Shown here piece by piece: positions 6,755 to 13,661 of a stretch of 16,360 bases of DNA. The stretch is taken from contig JAHRWO010000233.1 of assembly GCA_019105125.1 (NCBI GenBank), positions 1 through 16,360 on the forward strand, in the 5' to 3' direction. Source of the stretch: Flavobacterium sp. (lineage in GTDB: Bacteria > Bacteroidota > Bacteroidia > Flavobacteriales > Flavobacteriaceae). Positions within the stretch are counted from its first letter, which is position 1; every line of letters begins with the position of its first letter. The notes under the pieces were generated by a model, which worked only from the letters and a program-made list of their open reading frames with translations, was not told the DNA's origin and made no database searches. The translations under genes and the position numbers were made by a program.

Positions 6755-9487
6755 TTATTTCTTCCCTTTCTTCTCCTTCACAAACAACCCTGCTGTATAT
6801 TTTTCATACAATTCAAATAAAAACTCCATGCGTTTTGCTTCGCTGGTGAAGGCTTGTTTGCTGTAGGCTGCATCAACGGCTTTGTCTAATTCGTTGTGGG
6901 CTTTTACTAAAGCAGGCGGCATGGTTAATGGATTGTATAAATCTGCTAATGAACTATTAGGAAAAGAAGCTCTTACATCTAATACATTTTGGGCTTTTTC
7001 CTCAATAATTTTTATTTGTTTTTCTGAAGGATTTTCTGGCCATGGATAGTTGTTGTAAACAATATCTTTTGAATATCTAAAGCGACTCTCTAATCTTCCG
7101 CAAGTTGTTTTTACCCAAGCCATGTGCATAGTTGACATTAAGATTCCAAAATGATAAAGATTAGCATCTGGCATGATTAAGTTACCGTTTGTAGAAATGG
7201 TATTTTTATCAATAAAGCCCATTGGTATATAATTTCTTCTTTCTGAAGATACAACAGGAATAACAAGACAAGAGTCTGGATTATTTGTTTCTCGAAATAA
7301 TGTAGGAGTCATAGCTAACTTCTGCATAGCTTTATCTCTACTTGTAAGCCTATCAGCCTTAACTCTATTTACCCTTTCAATAACCAAAGGCATTTTTCTA
7401 AGTTCATCAGGAGGACAATCAACTAACCAAAGACAATAACGCTTTCTATTATTTATAAACTCATCAGAACCAATTAATTTTTTGATATATTTTTTTGAAT
7501 TTGGTTCATTTTTTATAAGAGTTTCTAAATCATTTTCTTCAATAAGCAATCCTTCACTTTTTGCGTAGTAATTACCTTTTAAAATTTTTGGAACATTACA
7601 TAAGGGTTTAGTTCTTTTAGTTACAAATATTTCTTTTGCATCAACTAAATAAGAATTTATATTTTTAACTTTTAATTCATGAGGTTCACCTTTTATGTCT
7701 TCGTAATCATAAATACGCTTATTAGATAATTCAAAATTTGCAAATCCAACAATTACACAATCTACTCCTGCATTACCTTTGGCTTCATTGCTCCATTTAA
7801 AAGTACGATGAGCAAAATGAATTTTAATTCCATATTTATTTATCATTTGTCCCCACAAAATACTTGTTTGTTCACCTTGAACAATAGAATTTGTAGAAAC
7901 AAATGCTGCTTTAATTTTAGTGTTTTGAATATATTTTGCAGCCTTTAAATACCAACCTGTTACATAATCTAAAACTCCACTTCCTTGAATATTCTCAAAT
8001 TCTTTTACAATTTGATTTCTTTGAAACTGGCTCATAATATTTGAACCAATGAATGGTGGATTTCCAATAATGTATGAAAGTTGATTTTTAGCTACAACAT
8101 CTTCCCAGTTTACTTCCAGAGCATCGCCATGCACAATTTTAGCTGATTTTTTCAATGGTAAACGGGCAAAGTATTGTCCAAATTCATTGCTAATGAGCAT
8201 GTTCATTTGGTGGTCGATTAGCCACATGGCTACTTCGGCAATACGAGCTGGGAATTCTTCGTATTCAATACCGTACATCATATCTACATCGAGCCAAATG
8301 ATATCGCTTACATCTAAAATTCCTTGTCCTGATTTGTACGTTGCTCGTAAAATTTCTAATTCTAACAAACGTAATTCGCGATAGGTAATTACCAAGAAGT
8401 TCCCACAACCACATGCAGGGTCTAAGAATTTGAGTTGGCTAATTTTTTTATGAAACTCGGGTAATTTGTTTTTATTGCTTTTGATAGATTCAAACTCCGC
8501 CCAAAGTTCATCTAAAAATAAGGGTTTAATCAGTTTTAAGATATTGCTCTCACTAGTGTAATGCGCTCCTAAGTTTCTACGTTCTTTAGGATTCATGACA
8601 CTTTGAAACATGGAACCAAAAATAGCCGGTGAAATTTTACTCCAATCGATGTAACAACAATCTAATAAAGCTTGGCGCATTTTGCTATCAAAACTTGCCA
8701 TTGGTAAAATTTCTTCAAACAATTTACCATTCACATACGGAAAGTCGTTTAATTGCTCGTCTAAGTTTTTGAATCGTTTTTCAATTGGTGTGTTTAAAAC
8801 CTGGAAAAGTTCTTGAATTTTGGATGCTAAATCGCTTCCATCTTCTGCCGTTCTATTTTCAACATAATCTTGAAATTGTTGTTTATTGAAAATCGTAGTA
8901 TCTTCAGCAAACAAACAGAATAAAATACGAACCAAATATACTTCTAACGGATGCCCTTCGTAACCAATTTCTTCTAATCGGTCGTGCAATTTCCCCATTA
9001 ACTCCGCTGCTTTGATGTTGGCAGGGTCTTGTTCTTTATACGTTTTCTTTTGATAGCCTAAAAGATAGCCAAAGCTTTGCACATTAAGTACTAGTTCGTC
9101 AATAGTGAATTCTAAAGTGGTTTGTTCTTCGGTATCGTATAACCTGAAAAAATGAAAATCACATACCAAAACGTATTTAGGTAGTTCGTTTTGTTTTAAA
9201 CCGTGTGTGTAATCAATGGCTTGTTGAAAGGCTTTGTCTAGGTTTTTACCACGACTTTTCATTTCGACTAAAATAGTTCCTTTCCAAAGTAAGTCTATGT
9301 AACCATCGGCATCTGATAGTTTTTTTACTCGGTGTTCAAATGTTCCAATCTTCTTACGAGTGATTCCAAAGACATCAAAAAAAGCGTCTAAAAATGGTTT
9401 TGCATCGGCTTCTTCATTAGTGGTATCTTTCCATTCTTTTGAAAACTTAACTGCTCTGTCTTTGATTTCGTTCCAACTTAATGCCAT
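6755..9487 (-). CDS. MmeI-like type IIG restriction-modification enzyme
   Basis: A single 910-aa chain carries both nuclease and methyltransferase, close to the roughly 920 residues of MmeI. Near the N-terminus, D65 followed nine residues later by E75-M-K77 reproduces the D-x9-E-x-K nuclease site of MmeI. A helical connector spans about 150-300. GAHYTSESNILKLI (from 308) begins the methyltransferase. Motif I is FLDPACGCGNF (354-364) and motif IV is NPPF (476-479), the signature of N6-adenine methylation. Residues of roughly 600-860 should hold the target-recognition domain. Enzymes of this type methylate one strand of an asymmetric site for protection and cut some 20 bp away. No separate methyltransferase or specificity gene is seen, and none is needed. 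Base composition is less AT-rich than the flanking genes, suggesting a separate origin. ATG 9487; abiH follows after 4 nt. Confidence 0.9.
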   Translation of the reverse strand: MALSWNEIKDRAVKFSKEWKDTTNEEADAKPFLDAFFDVFGITRKKIGTFEHRVKKLSDADGYIDLLWKGTILVEMKSRGKNLDKAFQQAIDYTHGLKQNELPKYVLVCDFHFFRLYDTEEQTTLEFTIDELVLNVQSFGYLLGYQKKTYKEQDPANIKAAELMGKLHDRLEEIGYEGHPLEVYLVRILFCLFAEDTTIFNKQQFQDYVENRTAEDGSDLASKIQELFQVLNTPIEKRFKNLDEQLNDFPYVNGKLFEEILPMASFDSKMRQALLDCCYIDWSKISPAIFGSMFQSVMNPKERRNLGAHYTSESNILKLIKPLFLDELWAEFESIKSNKNKLPEFHKKISQLKFLDPACGCGNFLVITYRELRLLELEILRATYKSGQGILDVSDIIWLDVDMMYGIEYEEFPARIAEVAMWLIDHQMNMLISNEFGQYFARLPLKKSAKIVHGDALEVNWEDVVAKNQLSYIIGNPPFIGSNIMSQFQRNQIVKEFENIQGSGVLDYVTGWYLKAAKYIQNTKIKAAFVSTNSIVQGEQTSILWGQMINKYGIKIHFAHRTFKWSNEAKGNAGVDCVIVGFANFELSNKRIYDYEDIKGEPHELKVKNINSYLVDAKEIFVTKRTKPLCNVPKILKGNYYAKSEGLLIEENDLETLIKNEPNSKKYIKKLIGSDEFINNRKRYCLWLVDCPPDELRKMPLVIERVNRVKADRLTSRDKAMQKLAMTPTLFRETNNPDSCLVIPVVSSERRNYIPMGFIDKNTISTNGNLIMPDANLYHFGILMSTMHMAWVKTTCGRLESRFRYSKDIVYNNYPWPENPSEKQIKIIEEKAQNVLDVRASFPNSSLADLYNPLTMPPALVKAHNELDKAVDAAYSKQAFTSEAKRMEFLFELYEKYTAGLFVKEKKGKK

Positions 9488-9592
9488 TTCCTATTTGTTT
9501 AATTGTAAAGCTTTATACCAATAATAAAAGCTTCTGGGTTGTTCTTTTTTAATTTGTTGTATGTGTTCCGTTATTTATCATTTTATAATATT

Positions 9593-9615
9593 GGCAAAAA
9601 ATGATTTATTTTGCC
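9593..9615. promoter_or_regulatory. Dyad GGCAAAA-N9-TTTTGCC at the 3' end of the AbiEi-like gene
   Basis: Perfect 7-bp arms (9593-9599 and 9609-9615) surround a 9-nt spacer that contains the stop codon of the AbiEi-like gene. The same arms with the same spacer length recur at 10383-10407 upstream of that gene. It could act as a protein-binding site, a weak transcription terminator hairpin, or mark the edge of a mobile unit. Confidence 0.5.
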
Positions 9616-10331
9616 GTAATTATATTGGTTTGGTTTTTGATTTCAGCTTCGCGATTTCTTCTCGATGCGTAGCGTTTCATTTTTGATTCGTTGATGTTGT
9701 ATTTGTCAAATGCACTTTTGAAAATAAATTCGAGTTCGCCTTGCTGTGCTGCAAATAGTTCGTCGTCTGCTACGATGTCTACTAGAATTTTTTCTAATGT
9801 TGGCACATTTATGTTGTTCCATTTTTGAATGGGTGCTTCTGAATTTAAATTTTTGATGATTATGGCATTATCTAAAGCTCCGATATATCGTTCTATTGTT
9901 TTTTGGTCTGGATTGATGAAAACATTTGGGAAGTTGGTATTGAGCTGGTTGAACACTTGTTCGTTGGCTACTTTTTCTACTTCTACAATCGTGAAATTTT
10001 TGAATGTTTGATGTCGCATTAGATCATTTAACCATGAGCTTTCCCAAACGCAATACTTTACAAATGGGAATGTTTTGTTTATGATTGCTGCTAGTTTAAC
10101 TAGTTTATTGTTTAGATGCGGTTGAAATGTTTCTTCATTTCCTAAGGCATACATGCCTCTTGAAAGGGAATGGATAATGCCTTTCTTTTGTAAACTAGAC
10201 AAATAAATATTAATGGTATTGTCTGTCCAATTGGCAAAATCTTTTTTGATTAGCGCCAATAGTTCTTCTCTAGAGATTTTGTCTCTAGTTTCAAAATATG
10301 TATTTATTTGGTTTTCTATTGTAATACTCAT
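9606..10331 (-). CDS. AbiEi-like winged-helix protein (DUF6577-like), without visible toxin
   Basis: This 241-aa protein has a winged-helix start (residues 1-65): ISREELLALI, then DNTINIYLSSLQKKGIIH, then a wing ending RGMYALG. The rest follows the layout of the AbiEi-type antitoxin fold (Bacteroidota DUF6577-like proteins), including VKYCVWESSWLNDLM near 91-105. AbiEi proteins repress their own promoter by binding inverted repeats and counter an AbiEii nucleotidyltransferase toxin. No AbiEii-like gene lies next to it in this window. A possible TAACTTTG -7 promoter is just upstream. A perfect 8-bp dyad lies further upstream and a near-identical one overlaps its stop codon. It may be a solitary regulator or the remaining half of a toxin-antitoxin pair. 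The restriction-modification gene begins 118 nt downstream. Confidence 0.7.
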   Translation of the reverse strand: MSITIENQINTYFETRDKISREELLALIKKDFANWTDNTINIYLSSLQKKGIIHSLSRGMYALGNEETFQPHLNNKLVKLAAIINKTFPFVKYCVWESSWLNDLMRHQTFKNFTIVEVEKVANEQVFNQLNTNFPNVFINPDQKTIERYIGALDNAIIIKNLNSEAPIQKWNNINVPTLEKILVDIVADDELFAAQQGELEFIFKSAFDKYNINESKMKRYASRRNREAEIKNQTNIITAK

Positions 10332-10348
10332 TTTTTTGCTTATTTAAG

Positions 10349-10356
10349 CAAAGTTA
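10349..10356 (-). promoter_or_regulatory. Possible -7 promoter element (TAACTTTG) of the AbiEi-like gene
   Basis: The minus strand reads TAACTTTG, a full match to the Bacteroidota TAnnTTTG -7 box, 18 nt before the ATG at 10331. A short GCTTA/TAAGC inverted repeat sits between the box and the start codon. A clear -33 TTG at standard spacing is not evident. Confidence 0.4.
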
Positions 10357-10382
10357 ACTCTTTTTTTTGAATTATATAAAAT

Positions 10383-10407
10383 CGGCAAAAATATTTATAT
10401 TTTGCCG
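10383..10407. promoter_or_regulatory. Dyad CGGCAAAA-N9-TTTTGCCG upstream of the AbiEi-like gene, candidate operator
   Basis: Perfect 8-bp arms with a 9-nt AT spacer lie about 30 nt upstream of the proposed -7 box. The geometry (25 bp in total) suits a dimeric winged-helix regulator. It is repeated at the other end of the gene (9593-9615). The remainder of the 10408-10510 interval holds no gene; a ttttttgggaggttat stretch near 10436 is faintly like the 3' end of the small-gene relics, but too short to call. Confidence 0.5.
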
Positions 10408-10510
10408 TTTTTATATTTGTTGTTTGGGTTGGGTTTTTTTGGGAGGTTATATTTTATTTTTAATTTTATTATACATGGATAACAAATCTGCGATATTGGG
10501 TTCATTATTG

Positions 10511-11749
10511 TTATTCTGAAATTACTTTTAATAATCCGTAAAGTTTTGCTAATAACTCATCAAAAGTTAAAATATCAACATTTTTCTGATTTGAGCGCAG
10601 TAATTCAAAGCATTTACCTTGGTGTTCATCTAAATCACTTTTAAGACCAATTACTAAAATACACTTAGGATCTATAATTTTTTCTTTATTTCCAAAATCT
10701 CTGAGAAAGGTGTCTTTTTGGTCTAAACATTGGCTAATACCACCTGAAAGATCATCCGAATATGCAAAAACATCGGGTTTTCTATAAGCAGTTTTTTTCA
10801 ATAAATCTTTTTTATGTGTTTTTATTTCTAATAATGCAAAATTGTCTTTAAATCCGTTTTCGAATAGAAAGTCGACTACACGACCTTCTTCATTTTCTAA
10901 AGTTTTCCCCCCCACATATGCCTCTTGTTTTCTCAAAATGACTTCAAACGGAAACAAGTGATTAAATATCCATGAATTTTCTCCAAAGTATTTCTGCCAT
11001 TGTTTTTCATTGTCGATTTTGGAAGACATAAGATGTTCAAATTTTGCTATAATGTCTTCAATGAAAACTTTATTTATTTTGTCACGTGTTTTAATAAAGT
11101 TTGATGTTACAGAAATCTTGCTCGGTGGTGCAGTTTCCATAACTTTTGATAATGATTCTACATCAGCTTTGGTAACCTTTTCAAACGAATCAAATTTTTT
11201 CAAGAAACTATCTAACTGTCCAGCACTTAAAAGCACATCTTGTCTTTGAATTTTTGTAGTAAGTTGAGATAATGAATTATTTATAAATAATTTACGATTT
11301 CCATCATACCATCTTTTCTCATTTGCAATAACTTTTAAAACTTTTTCCAAATCTGCCCAATTTATTGAAATAGTTTTATCATAAAATCTGTTGGAAATAT
11401 TAATCCCAATTACAATCTTTTCTAGTTCTTTAAATTTTGGATACACAGATTGAAAAAACAATTTTATTCGTTGTGAACCCAAGCCATATTTTTGAGTTGT
11501 TTTAATATCTTTAGGAATACTATTAATATCATTCCATCCGCGTAATTCAATTGTTTTTATTTTTTTTGTAACAATCATTTCGCTATCGTCACCAGTTATA
11601 CCATAAGGATATAAAATGATTTTTTTTTCTTTTTTAAAAATTTCTTTAGTTTTGAAAATTGGTTTTCCTTCTTTATCACAATAATGAAAAATTACTTTCA
11701 CATCATTTTCAGAAGTCTGATTTTCTTGATTTTTGTTGAATTTTTCCAT
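10511..11749 (-). CDS. sduA: Shedu-type nuclease, SduA-like (DUF4263)
   Basis: This 412-aa protein has a C-terminal DUF4263 nuclease domain. WQKYFGENSWIFNHLF (251-266) opens the domain. GRVVDFLF gives D293 and LLEIK gives E308 and K310, the PD-(D/E)XK active site. An YRK element (322-324) and a helix with Q340 follow, as in Shedu proteins (the helix normally reads roughly S.ei..ai.Q). The N-terminal 240 residues are variable in Shedu proteins and probably sense the phage; here they hold a beta-rich part and two helical stretches. Shedu is a single-gene anti-phage system, so no partner is required. The gene stands alone directly 3' of the intact small gene and its 31-bp element. ATG 11749. Confidence 0.85.
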   Translation of the reverse strand: MEKFNKNQENQTSENDVKVIFHYCDKEGKPIFKTKEIFKKEKKIILYPYGITGDDSEMIVTKKIKTIELRGWNDINSIPKDIKTTQKYGLGSQRIKLFFQSVYPKFKELEKIVIGINISNRFYDKTISINWADLEKVLKVIANEKRWYDGNRKLFINNSLSQLTTKIQRQDVLLSAGQLDSFLKKFDSFEKVTKADVESLSKVMETAPPSKISVTSNFIKTRDKINKVFIEDIIAKFEHLMSSKIDNEKQWQKYFGENSWIFNHLFPFEVILRKQEAYVGGKTLENEEGRVVDFLFENGFKDNFALLEIKTHKKDLLKKTAYRKPDVFAYSDDLSGGISQCLDQKDTFLRDFGNKEKIIDPKCILVIGLKSDLDEHQGKCFELLRSNQKNVDILTFDELLAKLYGLLKVISE

Positions 11750-11773
11750 AGGATGGTAATTAATATTATTGCC

Positions 11774-11804
11774 AACTAGTAAATATCAGCAATGCTATAT
11801 AACT
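11774..11804. repeat. 31-bp palindrome-rich element between small gene A and Shedu
   Basis: It begins aactagt and ends aact around a 20-nt core with AGCA-a-TGCT self-complementarity. It aligns without gaps and with 27/31 identity to 14978-15008, which holds the same place between small gene B and PARIS. The cargo gene (Shedu) begins just beyond its aactagt end. It may be a recombination or protein-binding site. Confidence 0.55.
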
Positions 11805-11822
11805 CTTAATAGTATAATTATT

Positions 11823-11954
11823 CTATTTTTTTGTTGTTGATTTTGATGGTTTTAATGATGGGGTATTGCCTGGCGTTTTTTTATTATCATGTTGACGCTT
11901 ATCAGGTTTTCCTGTTGAGGTTGCTGTTCTTTTTGGTCCTGGTTTTAGTGCCAT
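11823..11954 (-). CDS. Conserved 43-aa basic small protein (copy A, intact)
   Basis: Intact ATG-to-TAG frame of 43 codons beginning MALKPGPKRTATSTGKPDKR and ending PSKSTTKK. It is very rich in Lys/Arg, Pro, Thr and Ser, with no hydrophobic core, so it is probably unfolded or nucleic-acid binding. Copy B (15157-15026) has the same length with six substitutions, and many of the DNA differences between them are silent (for example GGA/GGT, CCA/CCT, TCA/TCG). That argues for selection on the protein, not just on the DNA. A hairpin-rich leader lies upstream, a 31-bp palindromic element downstream, and then the Shedu gene. I do not recognise the family and assign no function. It could be the first gene of each cassette's operon, or the marker gene of the repeated unit into which cassettes insert. 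Confidence 0.7.
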   Translation of the reverse strand: MALKPGPKRTATSTGKPDKRQHDNKKTPGNTPSLKPSKSTTKK

Positions 11955-11961
11955 AATATTG

Positions 11962-12093
11962 TTATTTTGTATTTTTTAATTTACTAAAAATTATATACGA
12001 ACGCGAAGGGATTCGCTCACGAGCGGGGAAATTTCTTTTTCCTTTCCAATTAGTTATTGCTTCTCTAATTGAGTTAATTGCTTTTTCATTCAT
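11962..12093 (-). CDS. Coupled 43-aa ORF ending inside the leader repeat
   Basis: Its ATG overlaps the TAA of the 180-aa gene (TAATG), so it could be translated by re-initiation. The first 19 residues (MNEKAINSIREAITNWKGK) look like the start of a normal helical protein. The rest reads through the leader repeat of copy A (PARERIPSRSYIIFSK) and stops 7 nt before the small-gene start. The likeliest explanation is a gene truncated when it was joined to the repeat unit. A functional short peptide is possible but unproven. Confidence 0.35.
   Translation of the reverse strand: MNEKAINSIREAITNWKGKRNFPARERIPSRSYIIFSKLKNTK
11978..12028 (-). promoter_or_regulatory. Hairpin-rich leader of small gene A
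   Basis: On the minus strand two overlapping perfect hairpins are possible: CGCTC-GT-GAGCG and GCGAA-TCCC-TTCGC. They share the GCG and so are mutually exclusive. An AT-rich tract (tatataatttttagtaaatt) leads to the ATG. The same order occurs at 15180-15229 with compensating changes in the second hairpin (CGCGA-ATACC-TCGCG). It may be promoter, attenuator or recombination site; the sequence alone does not decide. Confidence 0.5.
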
Positions 12094-12635
12094 TATTTTT
12101 TCTTATTAAGTTTTATAGCTTGTTTAATTTTTTCCTTTAATATTTTTGTTCCTTCAGAAATTGCTTCCGCTTCTGTCTCATACAAAATATTAGAGATTTC
12201 TTCACCTTTTTTAGAATCAGATGGTTCTCCGTCTGCAACTTTAAAGGTGCAAGCTAAAAAACCTTGTTTTCCTATTGAGTCGTTAGTCGCAGGCACAGCA
12301 GTAACATATACACTTTGTGTAATTGTATTGAATGTAATAGGGATTTCCTTATATTTCATTTTATTGGTATTTAATTGTTTGCCTTCAAAGTGTCTTACGA
12401 TTTTTTCAAGTCCAATTGTTATTCGATTTGAACCATCTATTGTTTCTAGTATTGCCCAAAGGTCAACCGTTGGCTTTTCATTTTGAACTGTCCAAGTAAA
12501 TGCTGATGTATCTATAAATCGATAGTTAGTCGTTATAAACTGTCTAGAAGCTTTTTCCAAAGTTTTTATTTCCAATTCCTGTCCGATAAAAAGTTTTGCT
12601 CTGTCAATTAATTTTTTTGCTTTATCTGTTGTCAT
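12093..12635 (-). CDS. Unknown 180-aa cytoplasmic protein
   Basis: I do not recognise this protein. It has a Lys-rich helical N-terminus (MTTDKAKKLIDRAKLFIGQ), a central beta-rich part with FTWTV and DLWAILETI (residues 45-66), and a C-terminal helix preceded by YETEAEAISEGTKILKEKI. The last resembles the 'T.eeAi..g...L...I' ends seen in many small unknown proteins. There is no membrane segment or signal peptide. It starts 23 nt after the end of the attC-like repeat that closes the PARIS module. It ends by overlapping a 43-aa ORF (TAATG). No defence motif is seen; it could be a cassette gene in its own right. Confidence 0.65.
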   Translation of the reverse strand: MTTDKAKKLIDRAKLFIGQELEIKTLEKASRQFITTNYRFIDTSAFTWTVQNEKPTVDLWAILETIDGSNRITIGLEKIVRHFEGKQLNTNKMKYKEIPITFNTITQSVYVTAVPATNDSIGKQGFLACTFKVADGEPSDSKKGEEISNILYETEAEAISEGTKILKEKIKQAIKLNKKK

Positions 12636-12657
12636 TTTGTATGTCTGTTATAAATAT

Positions 12658-12788
12658 GACTAACGTATTGCTGCTTTGCCTAGTGCTGGGTTTTGGAGCC
12701 CGACACTGTCAGTTTAGCTTTTAGTTTATTGTTGTAAGACGTTTAAAGTTAGTAAATTAGCCAGCATTAGGCAAAACAGTTGTTATGC
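12658..12788 (-). repeat. 131-bp imperfect inverted repeat, attC-like, closing the PARIS module
   Basis: Inner arms tttgcctagtgctgg (12675-12689) and ccagcattaggcaaa (12761-12775) pair over 15 bp with one G.T mismatch. Pairing continues weakly outward. On the minus strand the outer ends are GCATAAC and GTTAGTC, close to the RYYYAAC and GTTRRRY core sites of integron attC. The stop codon TAA of ariB lies inside the first, as is usual in integron cassettes. The centre holds a further small hairpin (GGG-N8-CCC) and no ORF. The length is like that of VCR-type attC sites. Each core has one mismatch to the consensus and no integrase is present, so attC-like is inference. Confidence 0.5.
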
Positions 12789-13661
12789 CCCGTTTTTACT
12801 AAATTGTTTCATATAATGGTCGAAAGTATGTCCAGTTTCAAAATACAATTCAAAGTATTTCTTTATCCCAAGTCGGTAAATAAAATCATTTGAAATGTTT
12901 TTTAAATTGTGTCTTTTCCTAAGATAATGCTGAATTAATTGGCAACAGTAATCTGCAAGGAAGTGACCAAAACAAAATTTTAAAGTGTTTATATTGTGTT
13001 TATTACCGTATAAGACAGCTTTTCGTTTTGTAATACCTTTTTCGATTATTTTATTGTCAATTTCAATCTGTTTAATGGTTGGTAAATCTATTGGATTACA
13101 ATCAACACAAAACAATCGACCTTTTACTCTATTAAAAAAAGATGAATTATGTCTGAATAAATATGCGTCTGAAAATACTGCGATTTTAATTTTGTCTAAA
13201 AAATCATTGAAGGTCGTTTGTATATCATTATTTTCAATTTCAACGGCACTCAGTTCTTCAATCACCGATTTTATAACACTTTCACTCCAAATATCATTTT
13301 CCCAGCTATAGCCGTGGGTGTAAAATACATTTGGGTGTTCGATTCTTTTGTTTAGAACTTCGTCAAATTCATTATCCATTGCAACCATAATAGTTGAGAT
13401 TTGACCATCGATAATATCAATCGCAATTTCACTTATTGTGGATTTTGAACCAACTGATTTAAACTTTATCTTTTTCCCTTCAACGAACTTTTTGAAAATG
13501 TTTTTCCAAAAAATTACATCTTCGGTTTCGTCAGTATATTTATTCGCATAGACTTCTTCTTTAGTATATGATTGTCCACCTTCAACAAACACTATTAAGT
13601 CAACATCAAAAAATAAATGTTGATTGCTAAGTCCGCTTATTGTTCTTCTGAAGCTACTCAT
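12783..13661 (-). CDS. ariB: PARIS effector AriB (DUF4435, TOPRIM-like nuclease)
   Basis: This is a 292-aa DUF4435 protein. DLIVFVEGG (E27) and VAMDNEFD (D96, D100) supply the acidic residues of a TOPRIM-like metal site. FYTHGYSWENDIW (113-125) is the following conserved element. In PARIS, AriB is held by the AriA ATPase and released when a phage anti-restriction protein such as Ocr is sensed; it then cuts host tRNA and stops growth. Length agrees with known AriB proteins of about 300 aa. I chose ATG 13661 over the in-frame TTG at 13670, because it overlaps the ariA stop codon as ATGA, a typical coupled pair. The stop codon lies within the arm of the attC-like repeat. Confidence 0.88.
   Translation of the reverse strand: MSSFRRTISGLSNQHLFFDVDLIVFVEGGQSYTKEEVYANKYTDETEDVIFWKNIFKKFVEGKKIKFKSVGSKSTISEIAIDIIDGQISTIMVAMDNEFDEVLNKRIEHPNVFYTHGYSWENDIWSESVIKSVIEELSAVEIENNDIQTTFNDFLDKIKIAVFSDAYLFRHNSSFFNRVKGRLFCVDCNPIDLPTIKQIEIDNKIIEKGITKRKAVLYGNKHNINTLKFCFGHFLADYCCQLIQHYLRKRHNLKNISNDFIYRLGIKKYFELYFETGHTFDHYMKQFSKNGA

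Noticed and set aside
9511..9533. Hairpin aagctttat ... ataaaagctt between the AbiEi-like and restriction genes as a terminator
   Set aside because: The stem is AT-rich and has a bulge, with no T tract after it, so it is not convincing.
10430..10450. Seventh copy of the small-gene relic upstream of the AbiEi-like gene
   Set aside because: Only a T-run followed by gggaggttat matches, and no coding similarity survives, so it cannot be told from chance in this composition.
10490..10532. Second attC-like site after Shedu (ATAACAA ... TTGTTAT, about 40 bp)
   Set aside because: The outer 7-bp arms match, but there is no inner pairing as in attC sites. AT-rich arms of this size are likely by chance.
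12985..13311. Plus-strand 108-codon ORF inside ariB
   Set aside because: It is antisense to a well-supported DUF4435 gene with intact motifs, so it is a shadow frame. The same applies to the plus-strand ORFs at 8187, 9829, 11010, 12247, 13617, 14109 and 14568.
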